Assembly: GCF_017497975.1 (NCBI RefSeq)
Contig: NZ_JAGDEL010000001.1
Span: 124,001 to 188,000 of the forward strand
Direction: 5' to 3'
DNA length: 64,000 nucleotides
Source: Metabacillus bambusae
Lineage (GTDB): Bacteria > Bacillota > Bacilli > Bacillales > Bacillaceae
Positions within the stretch are counted from its first letter, which is position 1; each line of letters opens with the position of its first letter. This document shows positions 62,516 through 64,000 of the stretch, piece by piece. The translations under genes were made by a program, and so were the position numbers. The notes beneath the pieces were generated by a model. The model saw nothing but the letters and a program-made list of their open reading frames with translations. It was not told the origin of the DNA and did not search any database.

Positions 62516-64000
62516 TCAAAATGAAAATGTATTACCTCCACCATCTTTTACTTTATAAAGTGCCTCATCGGCTTGTTTAAATAAGCTTTCAGTGTTGTTT
62601 CCTTGTGATGGGTAGAGTGACACTCCGATACTTGTAGTGATAGATAGCGAATGTCCTTTAATATCCATGGGTTCTCGAACTACCTTTAATATCCGTTTTG
62701 ATACGTCAACTACTTCATTTTCATTCTTTAACTCCGGTAATACGATCGTAAACTCATCGCCTCCCACCCTTGACAAGGTGTCTGTTTTTCGAAGGGAAAG
62801 CTTAATTCTCCTTGAGAACTCCTTAATAACCTCATCCCCGATATCATGGCCAAAGGTATCATTAATTGCTTTAAATTTATCACAATCTAACACCATCAAA
62901 GCGGTTAGCTTACCTGTTCGATCTGTTGTATACATAGCTTGTTGGAGGCGATCTAAAAATAACCTTCTGTTTGGCAGTCCAGTTAAATGGTCATAAAACG
63001 CCATTTTAGCTAATTTCTCTTCTTTCCTTTTCTTTTCAGTAATATCTCCTGAAATCACAATAATTTTCTCGATTTCACCCTCTGGACTTATGACTGGTAC
63101 AAAATCAGAATTTAGCCATATTGAATGTCCATCCAGGTGTATACTTCTAAAATCGATCTGATAAAACTCTTTCGTTTTAAATATGTTTTCAAAATTTCGT
63201 TTAGTATCATCTACATCATCAGGGTGAATCAAATCAAAGAACGATTTCCCAATCAGGCTACGAATCGGATAACCTAAAATATTTTCAACAGATGGAGAGC
63301 AATAAATCACTTTCCCATTAGGATTAAGTACTCTGATCATATCTAATGTGTGTTCTGCTATGATTCGGAATCGTTCTTCACTTTCCCTCATCGCTTTTTC
63401 CGCTCGTCTTTTTGTCGTAATATCTCTAAACATGACTAAAACTGATGTTTTACCATGATCTTGAATCGGCACAGACGCTGTTTCAGCATATATCATATCT
63501 CCATCAAGAGTAAGGAATCTTTCTTCCAGCGTTTCTCCTTTTTTTCCTTGGTTAATTGCTTGCTGTATTCTTTGGACAACTTGTTTTCGGTCACTCGGAT
63601 GAACAAAATCCATTACTGGATTTCCGATTACCTGACTTGGGCTTTTTGCTTTTAAAAGATCCAAACCAGCTTGATTGATGTAGGTTATTCCCCCTTCAGA
63701 ATGTACAACCAAGGCTTCTGGTGAAGCCTCCACTAAGTTTCGGTATCGTTCTTCACTCTCTTTTAGTTTGTTCATGATTTGTCTTGAATCGGTCACATCT
63801 TTATACGTTGCCATCGCTAAAATATTACCTTTATCAATTTTTCTATAAGTTGCCAATACATCTATGATTGTTCCATCTTTACGTTTTCGTTGAGTCTCGA
63901 AATTTACGAACTTTTCCCCTTCACGTAAACGTGTTAAGAAGCCTTCGAGTTGTTTGGTCTGAATTTCAAGGTTAATAGGTGGAGGGCTCATTTGTTTTAT
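62516..64000 (-). CDS. Multi-PAS diguanylate cyclase, N terminus beyond the window
   Basis: At least 495 residues; the frame is open to the right edge, so the true start is outside and the first PAS domain is cut. Visible: end of one PAS (KRKDGTIIDVLATY, then ATYKDVTDSRQ), a second PAS (ERYRNLVEASPEALVVH to VLVMFRDITTKRRAEK), a third PAS with PAC (ERFRIIAEHTLDMIRV to IIVISGDITEKKRK), and a GGDEF domain with active-site loop RVGGDEFTIVL and DHLTGLPNRRLF. No EAL domain. Expected to make cyclic-di-GMP in response to PAS-sensed signals. Confidence 0.9.
   Translation of the reverse strand: MKQMSPPPINLEIQTKQLEGFLTRLREGEKFVNFETQRKRKDGTIIDVLATYRKIDKGNILAMATYKDVTDSRQIMNKLKESEERYRNLVEASPEALVVHSEGGITYINQAGLDLLKAKSPSQVIGNPVMDFVHPSDRKQVVQRIQQAINQGKKGETLEERFLTLDGDMIYAETASVPIQDHGKTSVLVMFRDITTKRRAEKAMRESEERFRIIAEHTLDMIRVLNPNGKVIYCSPSVENILGYPIRSLIGKSFFDLIHPDDVDDTKRNFENIFKTKEFYQIDFRSIHLDGHSIWLNSDFVPVISPEGEIEKIIVISGDITEKKRKEEKLAKMAFYDHLTGLPNRRLFLDRLQQAMYTTDRTGKLTALMVLDCDKFKAINDTFGHDIGDEVIKEFSRRIKLSLRKTDTLSRVGGDEFTIVLPELKNENEVVDVSKRILKVVREPMDIKGHSLSITTSIGVSLYPSQGNNTESLFKQADEALYKVKDGGGNTFSF

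Noticed and set aside
1-64000. tRNA, rRNA, prophage or toxin-antitoxin modules
   Set aside because: None recognised anywhere in the window on either strand.

Overview
The window looks like a chromosomal segment of a low-GC, endospore-former-type Bacillaceae (Bacillus-like) bacterium. Reasons: strong GGAGG-type ribosome binding sites with frequent TTG/GTG starts, CcpA cre and PerR boxes of Bacillus type, a cobalamin riboswitch on metE, an RsbR-type stressosome paralogue, YtxJ (bacillithiol-linked) and a LicH-type 6-phospho-beta-glucosidase. No rRNA, tRNA, CRISPR array or prophage was seen. Most genes lie on the minus strand.

Layout. 1-5.8 kb: a sugar ABC importer (binding protein plus the start of a permease), its YesN/YesM-type two-component system and an ASRT-family small protein. 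6-22 kb: housekeeping and stress genes (thioesterase, PerR-boxed catalase, GabD, riboswitch-controlled MetE, DEAD-box helicase, RsbR paralogue, acyl-CoA ligase, nitroreductase), separated by several intergenic repeat families. 22-31 kb: an RbsABC-type importer with two tandem LacI repressors, whose apparent operators (two classes) each lie upstream of one repressor gene and of the importer, followed by a frameshifted chemoreceptor. 31-36 kb: a PAS histidine kinase, a Nudix hydrolase, and licH divergent from an RpiR regulator. 36-36.7 kb: remnants of an IS3 element and a tyrosine recombinase.

36.7-48.1 kb is the most unusual part: an island of thiol-redox and small-molecule oxidoreductase genes (zinc-type alcohol dehydrogenase, amine oxidase behind a DsbA/FrnE stub, double AhpD-like protein, ArsR-rhodanese regulator, YtxJ, two thioredoxins, a CstR-like pseudogene, a rhodanese-fold protein lacking its cysteine, an SDR, a thioredoxin reductase). 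Seven of its transcription units carry a copy, sometimes degenerate, of one AT-rich palindrome (best form ATTCAATTGATTAATTGAAT), mostly 18-110 bp upstream of the start codon. I infer a local regulon controlled by the ArsR-rhodanese protein. The island is also decaying: a CstR pseudogene, orphan fragments of trxB and adh, an alcohol dehydrogenase without its structural-zinc lobe and an SDR without its catalytic lysine.

48-64 kb: an MFS pump with a MocR regulator, a DUF3298 protein, an IS3-family element inserted into a terminator, a GH127 beta-L-arabinofuranosidase divergent from an AraC regulator, a chemoreceptor gene destroyed by inversion and deletion, BrnQ, and a GGDEF/HD-GYP pair for cyclic-di-GMP turnover that runs off the right edge.
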